NCBI GenBank assembly: GCA_030142905.1
Contig: JASJOG010000050.1
Location: 657,001 to 721,000 of the forward strand
From: Heliopora coerulea
Taxonomy: Eukaryota; Cnidaria; Anthozoa; Scleralcyonacea; Helioporidae
DNA length: 64,000 nt
Direction of reading: 5' to 3'
Shown: one piece after another, positions 1 to 13,328 of the stretch
How the letters are laid out: each line of letters opens with the position of its first letter
Position numbering within the stretch: the stretch's first letter is position 1
Notes under the pieces: model-generated
Told to the model about the DNA's origin: nothing
Database searches by the model: none
Seen by the model: the letters and a program-made list of their open reading frames with translations, nothing else
Translations under genes and position numbers: made by a program

Positions 1-819
1 TTATTGATTTCTCTATCTATTTTTAGAGTTTTAACAATACCATTTATTTTAGTCATCTGCTCGTTCTTGGCCGATCGACATTACGAAAAAATTATTTTTC
101 ACCTTTTACATATCATTACTGATGTTTTCATCCGAAGGGGATATTCGCAATAAAATCTTCTTACAAGATTATCGCCCGTTCGGCTTTTACATCAAGAGGA
201 AATTGGCCCTTAGCCTTAAACAGTCCGCCGCCACCTTGTAATGTTTCATGTTCCATGTCATTTAATCGTCATTTCTTCAAGTAACGGATTTTAAATTTTG
301 AAAGCCACTTTTCTGGTTACCCGAATACCTAGGAATTCGTTCATATTTTTAACATATCCAGACAACAGAACGCATTGAGCCTTTGAGCGACTTAGAGGCA
401 ATACGTATATATCCAAATTTTCTCCCGCAAACCCGAAGAGGCACAATCTAACCGTAACGCTGATACTTTCTTGGTAACTTCGCTTGAAACAAAACATCCG
501 TCAGGTTTATCGATCGCTTAAGAGAATCCCCAGCAAACCATTCGAAGATCTGCTTAACCTTGTGGAATAGGTAAATTCAGAATAGTTCAAGCCGCTGCCA
601 AGGCCGGACAAAAATGCTTAACTAATGGCGTCGCATCAGAGGTACAACTTCTGTGGTTCTCCGGTACATCTCAGGAGTTTGAATCCTGCTCCTGCAGTTG
701 CTGTCGGATGTTTAATTTCATGTGGAAAGAGTTCGTCAACTCTCTGCAGAAAGGTGAAGATTATCTTCGGTTACCTGCAGCCATTGGATATATAGTAATG
801 AAAACTGATAATTCTATTA
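1..819. other. No gene recognised
   Basis: I see no convincing coding exon, RNA gene or known repeat here. Short open frames exist but lack codon pattern or splice context. Confidence 0.4.
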
Positions 820-1045
820 TTACCTTCCCTTCCTTTCCTTCCTCCCCCCTTTCTTTTCTTTTTCCTTCCCTTTCTTCCCCTCCCTCCCTTTCCCCTACCT
901 TTTTCCCTCCTTCCTTCCTTACTTCCTCCTCTCCCTTCCTTCCTGCCTTCCTTCTCTCCCGCCCTTCCTCTCTTTTTTCTTTTTTTCTTTCTCCTTTCCT
1001 TCCTCTTTTCTTTCTTTCCTTCTTTCTTTCTTTTCATTCTTTTTA
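820..1045 (+). repeat. Polypyrimidine TTCC/TTTC tract
   Basis: About 225 bases made almost only of C and T on the plus strand, dominated by TTCC and TTTC units. The apparent proteins on both strands (Ser/Pro/Phe-rich or Lys/Arg/Gly-rich) are by-products of the tract. Long mirror-symmetric polypyrimidine runs can form triplex DNA; that is general knowledge and not shown here. Confidence 0.9.
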
Positions 1046-1289
1046 CTTTAATGTCTTGTTTAAAAAGATAATTACATAAAATATGTTCAGAGTTCTAATC
1101 GAATAACCTGAACACCTTTAATCAACTATACTAAATGTATACATGTTATAATTCCTTAATTCTAACAGATTTAAAAAGGTTCTTTATACGAATTGAGCCA
1201 AATATAACTGCTTTTTGCATTTTTTTCAAAACACACTCTACTAATTTGTCTTCTTTTAAGAACTTATTTATCAAAGTTTTTAAGCACTT

Positions 1290-2840
1290 TGACTATCCTC
1301 TCAATGCATTCAGCAGCACTTTAATTTGGTGGACATCATAGTTCTCATATCTTCTCTGGAGCTCAACACGAACTTCCTGGTATTTGTCTGTTTTTTCCTT
1401 GTCTTTCTTTTCCATGTTGGTAATCCATGGGCAGCTACATACAACAGCAACCGTCTTACTTCTGTAGCTGACAACTACCATATCCGGCCTATTTCCCTGT
1501 TCAACAGTCGTTGAGAGCTGAGGGCCAAAAGAGTAAATTGGAATGTCCCAGAAGACCTCCAAGTCATCAGTCTTCACAACCGGTTTAGGTTCCACATTAG
1601 TGTTTGGGGGAGGTATCGTCCTAATAATGCCAAATTGTTGCAGTATTGTAAAATACAAACATTTAAGTGCATTTCTATGACAATAGAGGTATTCTGTCTG
1701 GGAAAATCGTGGACAACTAGTTAGGAGGTAAGACACACGATTTCAGGCTTACTTCCACAAAGACGGCAGAGATTAGTGGTAACATCTTGCCCAAGTTTTA
1801 AACTATAGTACACACGAGTTGGAATAAGAAGTTGAACAATTTCCTCCATATCAGTTAGAATATCCGTTGAATAGCCCTTCCAGCAATTCAACCAGGGGAA
1901 ACCTCAAACTTGGTCTTTCGCTTCCCATCGCTTGTTAGTAACGCAACCAAGCCTGGCTGATTGGTAACCGCTTTCTTAATATCTGCAATTCTTGCTTCTC
2001 GGAGGAGGGATTTAATCTTTCCCATCTTATTGACTATTCTCTCACCAGTGGTGTCAGTTGTACACTTAATAGTCCACTTATCATTACTATCCTTGCAAAT
2101 ATCCACCTCCAACTCCTCTGCATACTTCTCAGCATCCTTCATCAACGATTTCCTTCCTCTACTTCTTCTTGCTTGATCAGCTTGGGTAGCTGCTTTAACT
2201 TCTTGGTCGGTTGATGTATACAAATGGAGGGCGGTTTTGATTTTCAACTCTTTATATTCTTGTTCAACACGTTTTAATCCTCTACCAACCATTGACCGGG
2301 GGAGATACATCAAATGCACGGAAGCACAAGGATGTCTTCATTTATTGTCTGTTAGTATCTTGCAAACTTGTCAATCAAGTTTCTGGACTTCATAAATTGT
2401 CCATTCTGTTGTTGTCATAAAGTAGGATACGGATGACATTGCGAACGTATTGGTAGCCTGTACTTTCAGAGGATCTGACAGTGGTGATGACCATATCAAC
2501 CATACACGTCGCAAGAATTCTTTGCTAGCTCTTTCTCATATCATTATTTCATCTTGCCCGAGGTGGTCATATATACCAAGGAATTTGTATAGTCGGTTCC
2601 TATCCACTGATCGGATTGTTGTTGAATCATTCAATTTGGCTACGGATTCATCATCAAGGATACCTCTTTTCACATTCATAACTACACAATTTTCGTTCCC
2701 GTTCCATATTCAGATCTGCCCTACATACTTCTGTCGACTGTAGGACCGGATAGAGCTTCTTATCGCTTGCTGAAAACATTTTCAGATCATCGATAAACAA
2801 TGTCTGTGTAATTTTCAACTGAATGGGTTTAAAGTTTGTA
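1290..2840 (-). mobile_element. R2-like non-LTR retrotransposon fragment (RT to endonuclease end)
   Basis: Read on the minus strand, three blocks occur in the order of an R2/NeSL-type LINE. First, around 2825-2640, a reverse transcriptase box TLFIDDLKMF (the F/Y-x-DD catalytic motif), ending in a stop. Second, 2319-1888, a 143-residue frame beginning MHLMYLPRSMVGRGLK and continuing VEQEYKELKIKTALHLY, typical of the region after the RT in this clade. Third, 1736-1293, a frame with NRPDMVVVSYRSKT then KYQEVRVELQRRY, resembling the C-terminal restriction-like endonuclease (RPD..., with the later acidic residue replaced). Stops and frame changes separate the blocks, so it is a dead 5'-truncated copy. 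Clade assignment within R2-like elements is inference. Confidence 0.72.
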
Positions 2841-2879
2841 TGTTAAATTTATGAGAGCTTGGAAATATCTTAACATGAT

Positions 2880-3060
2880 AGATGAATGATCGTCAAGCCC
2901 TATACTCAGAAAAACGATTTCTGAGCCCCAGATGGGGATAGAACCCGCAACCTTCTGATGACCGGTAAGACGCTCTAACCATTGAGCTACCAAGACTCAG
3001 ATTGGCGAGCCAAGGTGCAAGTTCGACACATATGTGCGACCTAAGCGGAAGCCAGTATAT
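2880..3060 (-). repeat. tRNA-derived SINE, family A, copy 1
   Basis: On the minus strand a tRNA-like head carries an A box (TAGCTCAATGGTTAGAGCG) and a B-box-like segment about 30 bases later. Upstream (TGGCTTCCGCTTAGGT) and downstream (GATCATTCATCTATC) flanks are shared with the copy at 12822-13000, so the repeated unit is longer than a tRNA. It directly abuts the R2-like LINE fragment. Confidence 0.75.
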
Positions 3061-5293
3061 ATTGATAATGATAGATGAAGTTTGTATGTTAGATATATTA
3101 CTTATGACATATCCGTTCATTGTCCGTATTTTCCAAGCAAGTGGATTAAGATATATGGTAAATAGCTTCGGACATAAAGAATCGCCTTCTTTCTTTCTTC
3201 CTTTCTTTTGTTCCTTCTTTCTTTTATTTTTTCATTCTTTATTCATTTGTTTATTCAATTTTATCTCTTTATCTGTTTATCCTCATTTTATCTCTTTATC
3301 TGTTTATCCTCATTTTAAAATGGTAGCCTTCAATGCACTTAAGCTAGTGATTTCCAAGGGACCATTGACGTACAGTAAACACACCTTTTACTCTCAACTA
3401 TTAAGTCATAAAAGTACTGATAAAATAAAATTTATATATACAGGAACATAGTTTGCATAGTTTGACACACTAAACTATCTTGCAATTATAGTACAATGAA
3501 TTTGTATTAACAGCATTTTATACTAAATATGAATTATATTTTGCAATTGAGAATATGTTTCAATTGAATTAAAAATATCAATATTAGTGTTTTGGCTGAC
3601 TTTGGTAAACTGTTCCAAACTTTTGCAGCTGCACATTTGGAGTATACTGAACAACAATATACTAACTGTTTGTCAGTTAGGTTTGACAATGACTCTGTAA
3701 TAAAGTTGAAATATTACCTTCTCAATTTTGTCCTGTCTTATTCATATTTTGGGTACTAAGATGCTTCTTTTCGGAGTTTGTTTTATACAATGCAATACAA
3801 TACAATATAATAGGTTTGGTGAATATAGTTCAGTGAATGATATACTAAACTGTAAAGTATAATTGTTCAACATGAGTATGCATGTTGTTGTTCTGTCAGA
3901 AATATTTAGCATCACCCATTTCTTACAGAATGTTGGTTTACTGCAGAATTCTTACAGTGCTACAAATACAATGTAAATTGTATATCCACTACAATGTCTT
4001 TGTTTCATTACATATCATCTAAATTTTGTTTTACTTCCAAAATTAGTTTTGCCATCAATTTAAATTTAGTTAAATGCCATAAGCTGGCACCATAAATTAG
4101 ACAGATGATGCTTGTATAAAATAGTAACCATCTTAATGAGCAGACATCTTACTGAATTATAAGTATAAAAATTAAAGCAAGCAAATTACAGTGTATACGA
4201 AGGTGAAGAGTCATCTTAAATGTTTTTTTGCAAAAAATTAGATAAATCACAACATGTTTGAGGGATTTTTTTGTTGATATTTTGTTGCCAACATGCAACA
4301 CTATCAATTGAAAGTGAAATACAATTCAAATGAACAACATTTATAACCTTAGATATATTTACTGCACATGAGTGAATAATTAATAGCCAATAGGACTTAG
4401 GACAGAAACTAAGAAGAATTAAAATAAAGAGAAGGAAACACAGCTGATATTCTCACCATGAAGAGAAGCTTAAATTTTGAAATGAGAAGACTTTTCTTAA
4501 TAAGCAATGCAAGCATATACTAGTTATTTTGAAACTAATTATGCAAAGCAATATTACCTAAAGTCCAGAAAAGTGTTGCCTATAACCTACTCTAAACACC
4601 TCACAAATCCAACAGCTATTTCCAAATTAACTGCCAAGGTTGCTGCTGCCAGCCACACTGTATGTTGTCTCATGCATCACTCAACAAAAATGTACAACTG
4701 CTATAAGGAAAAGAATTTCTCAGACCAGTATCACGGTAATGTTTTTTGTTAAGTGACCTTGAGACTAAGATTCTGGGCATGTCAATTAGGCTTTTAGAAC
4801 TCTGATATCAGAAGCAAACACAACAGAGTGTGGATATCAGGTAAACACAAATGGCAGTTGTATGATTGAACTGTCAGATAATACACTGTTGCTTAGTTGG
4901 TATTAATTTATAGCTTCTCCTATATTGTATTCTGAAGAATTTTCTTTGATCCAAACATTACATCTTTCAGAATCACAAACCAGTAGCAGGCATATGAGAG
5001 TGTGGATGACATGTTGTTAGTGCCAACTTGTTGTTGTATAAAATTATTAAGTCTGCAATGATGCTGCTGGAGCCAATCCTGCATGGTTACTAACTTACAT
5101 AAAACAATGCATATTTTTAAATGGTTGCTCTGTAACCATGAAAATATCAAGAGTGACCAAGAACACTCATGGAAATAGAAATTTCAAAATTTATTAATTT
5201 GTTTCCTTTGTTAAGCAAGGATATGATAAAATAATATTTAGTTCAAATCTGTCAAAATCATTGCAATTGACAAACCAGACAGAAATCAAATTC
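3061..5293. other. AT-rich stretch without recognised genes
   Basis: Contains a TTTC/TTCC-rich patch at 3188-3250 and a 26 bp unit duplicated at about 3262-3313 (TTTATCTCTTTATCTGTTTA core). The rest is AT-rich with only short uninformative open frames. Confidence 0.45.
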
Positions 5294-5396
5294 TAGTAAG
5301 GAGGATTATTACCCAGAAGATAGCTTTGAACAGAACCATAACACACTATTATGGTTTGGTTCAAAGCTATCTGCTGGGTAGTAGTCTTCCTTACTA
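5294..5396. repeat. 103 bp long-stem hairpin (MITE or small-RNA precursor-like)
   Basis: Arms 5294-5341 and 5349-5396 match at 42 of 48 positions when one is reverse complemented, with a 7-base loop. Several mismatches would be G-U pairs in RNA. The ends are TAGTAAGG and CCTTACTA, and TA at both tips is compatible with a small TIR element. Whether it is a transposon remnant or a transcribed hairpin cannot be decided from sequence. Confidence 0.75.
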
Positions 5397-6721
5397 CATT
5401 AAGTCTTTTTTAATTTAACAATTAAATTTGGTCAAATTAAATAATTATAGGAGGTTATACATACAATATGAATGAGAACAAGGAGTACTAAAACCTGAAC
5501 AGAAGAGTAAATGTAGATTATGAAAGTATGCTGCTCCAGATGAGATAGTAGGAAAAATTCTAAATTTTCTTCTTTTGAATTTGAGCCTCCAGTATTCCCA
5601 TCGACTTTATAGCAGTTCATCAAAGACAAGCTTGCTAACCAGCTGAAGGCATGCAAGGCCTATCTATGCAATTCAAGTTTCAAACATGACTGTTATCCTG
5701 ATGGACTGTATAATATAATTCAGTCTCAAGGGTCTTCAGAAAGTATCACAGTATATATTTACGAGAAAGTAGTATGCTGGTGTAGTTGTCTTAAGTACAG
5801 GTATTAACCATATATGCCAGGTGAAAAATTGTATTTGGTAATTGTTTCATGAAGATGGAGGTGTGTGCGTTACATTTTTCTATATTTACCAATATCTTTT
5901 GAGTCTTAAGTGATCACAATTAGTCAAAATGAGTCATTATTAGTCAATGAGTCACAATTAGTCATTTGGCCTATAGCCGTGCACTGAATGAAATCATTCA
6001 ACTAATTTTTGGTCTGCCTTTGTGTTACTGGAAAGTATCTTTGGATTAGTATACTATCTATCACCATTTCCATCAATGAAAAACTATGAGGTCTACAGAC
6101 ATTAGGATTTAATGGTTAAACTTGAAAATCCTATTGCTTGCTATACTCTCTTTTATCCACTCAACCTGTTTATTTGTCAACTTTTTCATTCATTTAAGAC
6201 CCACTCAATTAACTTTTTCCTGGCAGGATAAGGTTTGTATCATTTTACTCTGGCTAACACCAGACGGTTTTACACGTGAAGGGGAGAGCTCTTACCTGAG
6301 TACTCAATTTTATTTGTAACATACGGTAAACATGTTCTCAACAACTTTAACTTTTTCGCAACAGGATCATTCTTCTATTATTTCACTCTGACTATTCCCT
6401 GACAATTTTTCTCATCAAGCGGAGACATCTTGAAACACAATTACTGTACCCAGATACCCAGCAGCCAGAGGACATTATTGCAGAATGGCTAGCCTTAACA
6501 TGGCTACGAGGTGGCTGCGTAGGCTGGTGTGAGAGTTATGGTTTGGTTAGGTTTAGGATTGAGATCATTGGTTAAGATGAAGGGTTTCGTTGGATTGAGG
6601 CCATTAACACGACCCGATTATTCGATTGCCGGATCATCGATCATCGACAAGTTCACCCAAAACAATTTGCTGGATTTCACCATTGAGAAGCTTCCTTAAG
6701 GGCGTCCGAAAGATTTAATTT
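5397..6721. other. No gene recognised
   Basis: No exon with both coding pattern and splice sites found. Near 5931-5962 the pentamer AGTCA recurs (TTAGTCAATGAGTCACAATT). Around 6540 there is a short TTAGG-like stretch (GGTTAGGTTTAGGATTGAG). Confidence 0.4.
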
Positions 6722-6958
6722 TCAGAATGGAGAGGGACTAGCTTCATCAAATCGGATCCTGTTAACCGGCCTTAAAGCAGAAGCTGGAATATTTCGACCA
6801 ACTTGTACAGTACCTCGAGCTCCCTGTCTTGAAGTAATTTGAATATGAGCGAAATCGTCGCACGTACAGTTTTCCTCAGAGTACTTCTCGTTTAAAGCTT
6901 CGACTACAGTTATCAAACGGGATGGTTCGGAAATGTCTCCCTCCATATGTATGTAATA
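6722..6958 (-). CDS. Terminal coding exon or small single-exon protein, divergent from PTPMT1
   Basis: A minus-strand frame from Met at 6946 gives 74 residues ending at 6722; an ATTAAA follows the stop within a few bases. The composition looks like a real, charged protein (VVEALNEKYSEENCTCDDF, then RGTVQVGRNIPASALRPVN). The frame is also open upstream to a strong acceptor (CTTTATCAGTTTTCCAG) at 6959, giving extra residues YYIH. It could therefore be the last exon of a longer gene whose first exon lies at 6960-7200, or a complete small protein. I do not recognise the family. It lies head to head with PTPMT1, about 290 bp apart. Confidence 0.6.
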   Translation of the reverse strand, partial: YYIHMEGDISEPSRLITVVEALNEKYSEENCTCDDFAHIQITSRQGARGTVQVGRNIPASALRPVNRIRFDEASPSPF

Positions 6959-6959
6959 C

Positions 6960-7243
6960 TGGAAAACTGATAAAGAGAAGCTGTCGACGACAACTTAACA
7001 ACTGTAGCTAGTCCCTGTTATCCCCAGGTCTTTCAACACACGACATAAACAAGTCTTGGTAATTCTGACGTCATTCAAAGTAGGGGACAAGGCGTGTTGT
7101 GGTTGTTGTGGACAGTGAACTCGATTTCTTGTGGACAACTAGACGTGAAAGTACAGATAGTTCAAGTACGTTGCCATCGGCCTGTAATACACTAGGTGTA
7201 CTTGACTGGACTTGGCCGACAACAGTTGATTTGAGGCAGTAAG
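6960..7243. promoter_or_regulatory. Putative bidirectional promoter and PTPMT1 5' leader, with CRE
   Basis: The spacer between the divergent minus-strand coding exon and the PTPMT1 start contains a perfect cAMP-response-element palindrome TGACGTCA at 7066-7073. Short head-to-head spacers with CRE-type sites are common for housekeeping gene pairs (established for animals). I see no TATA box in a convincing position. Promoter function is inference. Confidence 0.45.
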
Positions 7244-7450
7244 ATGCTTTTGAAAACGAGTTTCAAAGACCGGATTTTGAACCCAATTCAAAGTGCTATA
7301 ACGTCAACATCAGTTGTCAGGGTTTTATTCTATCCAACGCTTTTCTGGAATGTGGTTACCGTAGGTTTGAGCCAGCGGTTGAAATGGTACAATCGAATCG
7401 ACCCCAACGTTGTGCTTGGAGCTTTACCATTCCGTAGCATGACTTCAAGG
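7244..7450 (+). CDS. PTPMT1: PTPMT1 exon 1
   Basis: Codes residues 1-69 from the ATG to MTSR. The donor is GTGAGT at 7451. The start is chosen because it begins the targeting-type N-terminus and lies directly after an untranslated leader with stops. Confidence 0.93.
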
Positions 7451-10400
7451 GTGAGTGGTGTATATTGATAATTATCAGACTGAACCATTTTGATGAGGTC
7501 TTACACCTTTTTTGCCCCGTTTCACATTTGCTGTGAGTTTGAATGGAAAGTGAGGGAAACAATCAAAACTGAAAATGTGCAGCACTTATGCTATGTTACT
7601 CCACCCATTCATGGCATTTTTAGCACAAAGTTCCACGGAGATTATGCTCATGGACTCTTGAAAGCAGAGATGCTAATGATAGCTGATCTCCCTTTGCATT
7701 TGGCGCTATTGGATTTTTCCTTTTTTCTTAAGGTCTCACTGGGTAGAACATCATACACAAAAAAGTTCATTACATAAAATTTTAAAAGCACAGACCACTG
7801 TAAGGTGACAGAAATTTTTCCTAATTTTTGGCTGTTAATAAATGTCAGCCAAGAGGAAAGCGATTGTTGTATTCCCAAACGTAAAAGATCCTTGTGTGAT
7901 GATCTCAGCTCTCAATCCATTGATTAAAAAAATAGGTAAGTGGTTGCTTCAGTTGGTAGGTGGGTCACTTAAATTTCAATGTTGATGCAATCCTTTTGGG
8001 TAAACTCACAGCTTGGACAATAATGCCATGAAGTTTAACTGGTACTCTGCTCTCTAGTTTTACTGTGGGTACTAGTGAGTTTTCATTTGTTTAGCTATTT
8101 TTTATAATTGAAAGAATGACATTTACTTTGATAGATTGATCATTGATGGTATAACTTGTACTGAACAACAATCAACTGAGAAAATTTTGTTTCATGAAAA
8201 ATCCAATTATTATCGAAGTATCTTTTCATCTTGTCAACAAAATGGGTGAAACACCCTGGAGATGGGCATTGATTTTCAGTTGCAATTCATAAGCCTTACT
8301 ATGTTTAATAGCTTAATTTCAAGGAACTGACCTAATATTTACTTACTGTTTACTGCAAATTCATGCTGGTACAGGTAATTAGTATTATTTAAAGGACTGA
8401 AAAGGAAAATAATGGCATCAGTCATAATGCTTTATAACATGCAGGTATGGTCAAAAATACTAGGAAGCAAGAAATAAAGCACAGCAAATTCAATATGTCA
8501 AGTAATATCATGCTGGAAAGATTAATTTGTCTCAAACCAGGTCATATTCAGGCTAATAATTATAATACATTTTCAAAATTGAACTACAGTCATCGACATA
8601 TTTAGTTGGAACAGTTTTGAAAGTTTTCTTGCAACCACATGATAGATCAGCATGAAAAAATTTAACTCCTGCTCCCCCTTCTCAATGTTGTTTTCATGTT
8701 GATGAACAGGATGATAGATAAGGATTAAAGGCTGTGGATATCATTTACTTGCAGCACAACAGTAAGATGGCAGGGTGAGGTAGTGTGTACCTCGCTTCTA
8801 GTTGCAACAAGTTTGTCAATGATTGTAAGTATAGGTTTGTTTTGTGCTTCAGGTTGCAGCTGATTAGATACCCGTTTCACTCAAATAAGCAGAATGTAGA
8901 CACAATCCAAATCATTTCTAGAACATCAACTTGTTTCCTGTCCATGGATATGCCCAGCAAATTTACACAGATTCTTCATACATGTTAGGTCCAGTGTTTT
9001 AATACTCAAACCTTGGTAGCTTTACAGTAATTTATACAATACACTGTTGATCATTGACCAGTGTTGAGCAGGAAACATACCTTTACTAGCCTCTTAGACT
9101 AACGTTCCAGTATGAGCAGCTACAAATGAACAGTGATTCATGCAGCAATAACTTATTCAGCAATAGTGTACAATAAATCTATTTTGGCATCTGAATAATT
9201 TACTTTGTTTCCTGTACTCTAACATTCACAATGAGGGCAAATTGCATGTTCATGCACCTGTGATGGAACTGAAAATTCTTCAAATATGTGCAGATGGAAA
9301 AGATTAATAGCATCAATTGGCAAAATATGCTAAAGTATGTGAATATCATCTGTCTATGGGAGGCTCAGAATAGGATTAGGTTAGGATTAAGGTTGGGGTC
9401 AGGGTTAGGATTAGGATTAGGATTAGGGTTAGGATTAGGGTTCGGATTGGGGTTAAATCACACACACTCTGGTGACAGTAAACCTACTTGTCATCCCATT
9501 TTAAAAATATTTTAAAAATAAAAATTTTTACATGGTTGGTTATCATTAATTAGAGAACCAGGAAGGTGTTCACTTAAAAGGAACAGTAGAAAGTAATTTG
9601 GTTTTTAGTCCATCTCCCTTGTTCTAAAACTTTCTCAAATGTCAAACACTCCAGTGGGGGAATTGGTGCAGATGCCCTGGGCAGCACTTTTTGGAGGGGT
9701 GGCATTTTCAGCCATCAGTGTCCTGAAAACATTGACTTGCATATTAAGTCATTCTCATGTTGTTGATATACAAACATAAAACCAACTGATTACTATTTAT
9801 TTGAAGATTGATAGCAGTTGAACAGCAAAGTTTGCATTACTTTATGCATGAACACTGGTTAGTAATTTGAATTAATATACCTAGTGGAGAAAGAATATTC
9901 CATTTTTTGATGGAATATTCTTGGTGCATGCCTGCTTTTTGAGTCTTCTTTTGTTCTTTTCTTTTTTCTTCTCCTTCGTTTTCATTTCATTTCTTTTCAT
10001 TTCTTTTCCAACCTCGGGCGGCATTTTACCTCGTTACGCCACTGAAACCGGGGGTGAAACTTGCCCTTTTACGTTCGGGGGTGTTGGATAGAATTGCCCT
10101 ACTAAAATCTATGATGCCCTGCAGCAACGTAGGTAAAATTTACCGATATGTATATATGGAAGCCTGCTTCAGTTTGGATGCTTTTGAACTAAATTCCTAC
10201 TGCCTGTTATGGGATGGCACAGTGGCAAAACAGAGCAGTTAAAAATAAATAAAAATTAGCAAGGTCACAAAAATAATTGTTGAATTGAATTCACATAGCT
10301 ACAGTATACAATGTCATGTACATGCGTGCACCTGCACCGCTGCACAACCGCTGCGTGTATAATGTACAGAATTCTTGATGGCATGGAATTCAGAACTATT

Positions 10401-12130
10401 TTTCTGGACTCTGTGCATAAATACGTCATTGTAATCATCTCATTCACTGCCAATTTTTAAATTTTAATTTACTCAACTCTGTGCAGCTGCGAGGCTGCGT
10501 CTGGGCTGCGCTGCCCTAATGCCCTGCAAGATCTGTGATTGCCCTGCGAATCAGAGTTTCTAGTAGTTTGGAGGGTGTCAACCCCCCACACGCCCCTTGA
10601 GTTTTGCCCGACTGGAACAATCGTTTGGTTTTCAAGTGTCAATGATTTATATCTTCCCTTTGTTCCGTAAATGGGCCGTTTAGAAGAATATATAACATTT
10701 TATTTGTCGCTAATAATAAACATTACCACCTGTTTCAATCAGTGCTCGGTACCATGAACACATGGACCCATAAATGACGCCATCCCGCTTGAACAAACGA
10801 GTCAATATTGCTGTTCTTTTCTCAAAAGGTGATTACCTTATTACCAAAACAAGGTATCTATAGCAAGCAACACTCGACGCTATTCTTCTGGTGAAATAGA
10901 TGTAATCCACGTAAACTATGGGTTAAAAAGTTCCAGTATCGAGATTTGAGAAAGGGTCAAATGATAAAAAATCACGAAAATACACTTCAAGTTTTTTGTT
11001 TTTCTTTGGAAATACATATGAAATACTGCCACTTGTTGCTTGAGTAATTGTGTAATACAGTAGACTCCAATCTGGATTTTAAGGTACGAAAAGTTCAACG
11101 TTATGCATCGCAGGTAAAACGCAGCATAAAATATTTGGCAAAAAGAGCATTCGTTCCGCTTGTAATTTTCTAATAACTCTTAAGTCAGTAGTCTTCACTA
11201 TGAGGAAAAGGACTTCGGCTGGCGCCACCTTTTTACCGACACTTTTTTCCGACACTTTTTGAGCGAACTATGGGAACTTTATGATCCTTGAGTTGGTAAA
11301 TGGGAATTCAATCAGGTTAACTTTCATGTATTTGACAGTGTTAATCAGCATTATCGAGGCACACCTGCCAGAGCAAAATCTAGCTACATCATCGAGCTGA
11401 GGAAGGAACTCCGTGAAAAAGGGCTTTTACCATGTTGAATTTGATATCAAGTACAGCTTCATAGACCATACTCCTGTGTAAGTGTATAGCTGGGTTAGCT
11501 CTCAATTCACATACCATATTCCGCTCGAGTCAACATTTTTCAGTTGACTTCAGCAGTGTAGGTTAATTGTGAAGTTTCGTTTCATAATACCCTGAGGATG
11601 ATTCTGAAATAGAATTGAAACACTGCACATCCATGCTCATGGATAGCGTTAAGTTGTCGCGAGAATATTTCGTGCACTTAAATTGGATAAAAACTCGCCT
11701 CCAATCCCTGTGGACTCGATAGCTCAACAGGTAGAGCGGCGGACCGGTATCCCGAAGGTGCGAGTTCAAATCCCGCTCGAGTCAACATTTTTCAGTTGAC
11801 TTCAGCAGGGTAGGTTAATTGTGAAGTTTCGTTTCATATTCCATTAACTTGGAGGAAATTTTGAATACTTAATCCCATTAAGACTCAGGGGCAATACATG
11901 CGCACACCATCTTTGATAGTTGATATTTCAAAAACTATTTGAAAGATCACTCTAAAAACCACAACCAGAGGACAATATGAAAAAGTAAAGAATAAAACAC
12001 AGACCAAAAAATGTCATAATGTGACTTGATATTCAAGTTAGAACAAGAAACAGACAAATTGAAAACGGTAATATTTCGGCTCTATTTCAGAGTCATCATC
12101 AGACCAAGTGGTTTACAAAAGCTCACTACG

Positions 12131-12163
<33 letters not shown>

Positions 12164-13285
12164 GTTACAAGGATGATGTCATCGGTTATTAACAACGAAA
12201 TTAAACATAGTCGGATATTAACACCTGTCAGATTGACAGCTAGACAGGAGAAAAGCCAGACAATTGTCGAGTGACTGAGAAATATGGAAATGTCGGATCA
12301 GACGAAAAGTGAAAGTTCTTTGCTGGCCTTTAGGCCACTGTTCATTCCCGGCTTATTAAGTTTAATTAAGAGAGCTTCTAAAATAAGTAATAGGTTTGAA
12401 CTATTGAATTTACAAGAATGAATTATCTTAAAGTTGTTAAAGATAAAATTATTGAGATATGATTGGGAAGGAGGAGAGGAGTTGTTGCAATTATCAAAGA
12501 GAGAATTGAGGTTTGCAAGATAATGGGCATGTGGACAGTTGAGAAGATGTTGTGCTACAGCGCTGCTGTTGATGTTGTAAGAGTGTTCCGAAAGGCAAGT
12601 TTGTAGACAGCGTTCTGTTTTTTCCTGGTTGTAATAACAAATATATTGGCAAAACAGAACGCTGTCTACAAACTCGCCTTTCGGAACACTCTTACAACAT
12701 CAGCGCTGTAGCACAACATCTTCCCAACTGTGCACATGTCCATTATCTTGCAAACCTCAATTCTCTCTTTGATAATCTTAACAACTCCTCTCCTCCTTCC
12801 CAATCATATCAATCATTACTAATATATATAGTGGCTTCCGCTTAGGTTGCACATATAAATCGAACTTGCACTTCACCTCACCATCTGAGTCTCGGTAGCT
12901 CAATGGTTAGAGCGTCTCACCGGTCATCAGAAGGTTCGATCCCCGTCTGGGGCTCAGAAGTCATTTTCTGAGGATCGAGTTTGAAGATCGTTCATCTACC
13001 TTAATTTTATCTTTAATAACTTTAAGATAATTCATTCTTGTAAATTCAAAAGTTCGAACCTGTTACTTATTTTAGAAGCTCTCTTAATTAAACTTAATAA
13101 GCCGGGAATGAACAGTGGCCTAAAGGCCAGCAAAGAACTTTCATTTTTTGTCTGATCCGACATTTCCATATTTCTCAGCCACTCGACAATTGTCTGGCTT
13201 TTCTCCTGTCTAGCTGTCAATCTGACGTGTGTTAATATCCGACTATGTTAATTTTGTTAATAACTGATGACATCATCCTTGTAAT

Positions 13286-13328
<43 letters not shown>

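Noticed and set aside
708..1079. Long open frames on both strands rich in Ser/Pro/Phe or Lys/Arg/Gly
   Set aside because: They follow a nearly pure pyrimidine microsatellite and have no other support.
11709..11785. Possible functional tRNA gene
   Set aside because: The anticodon stem does not pair well, the T stem has a mismatch, and the same sequence with long conserved flanks recurs at 31.6 and 60.7 kb; a tRNA-derived repeat fits better.
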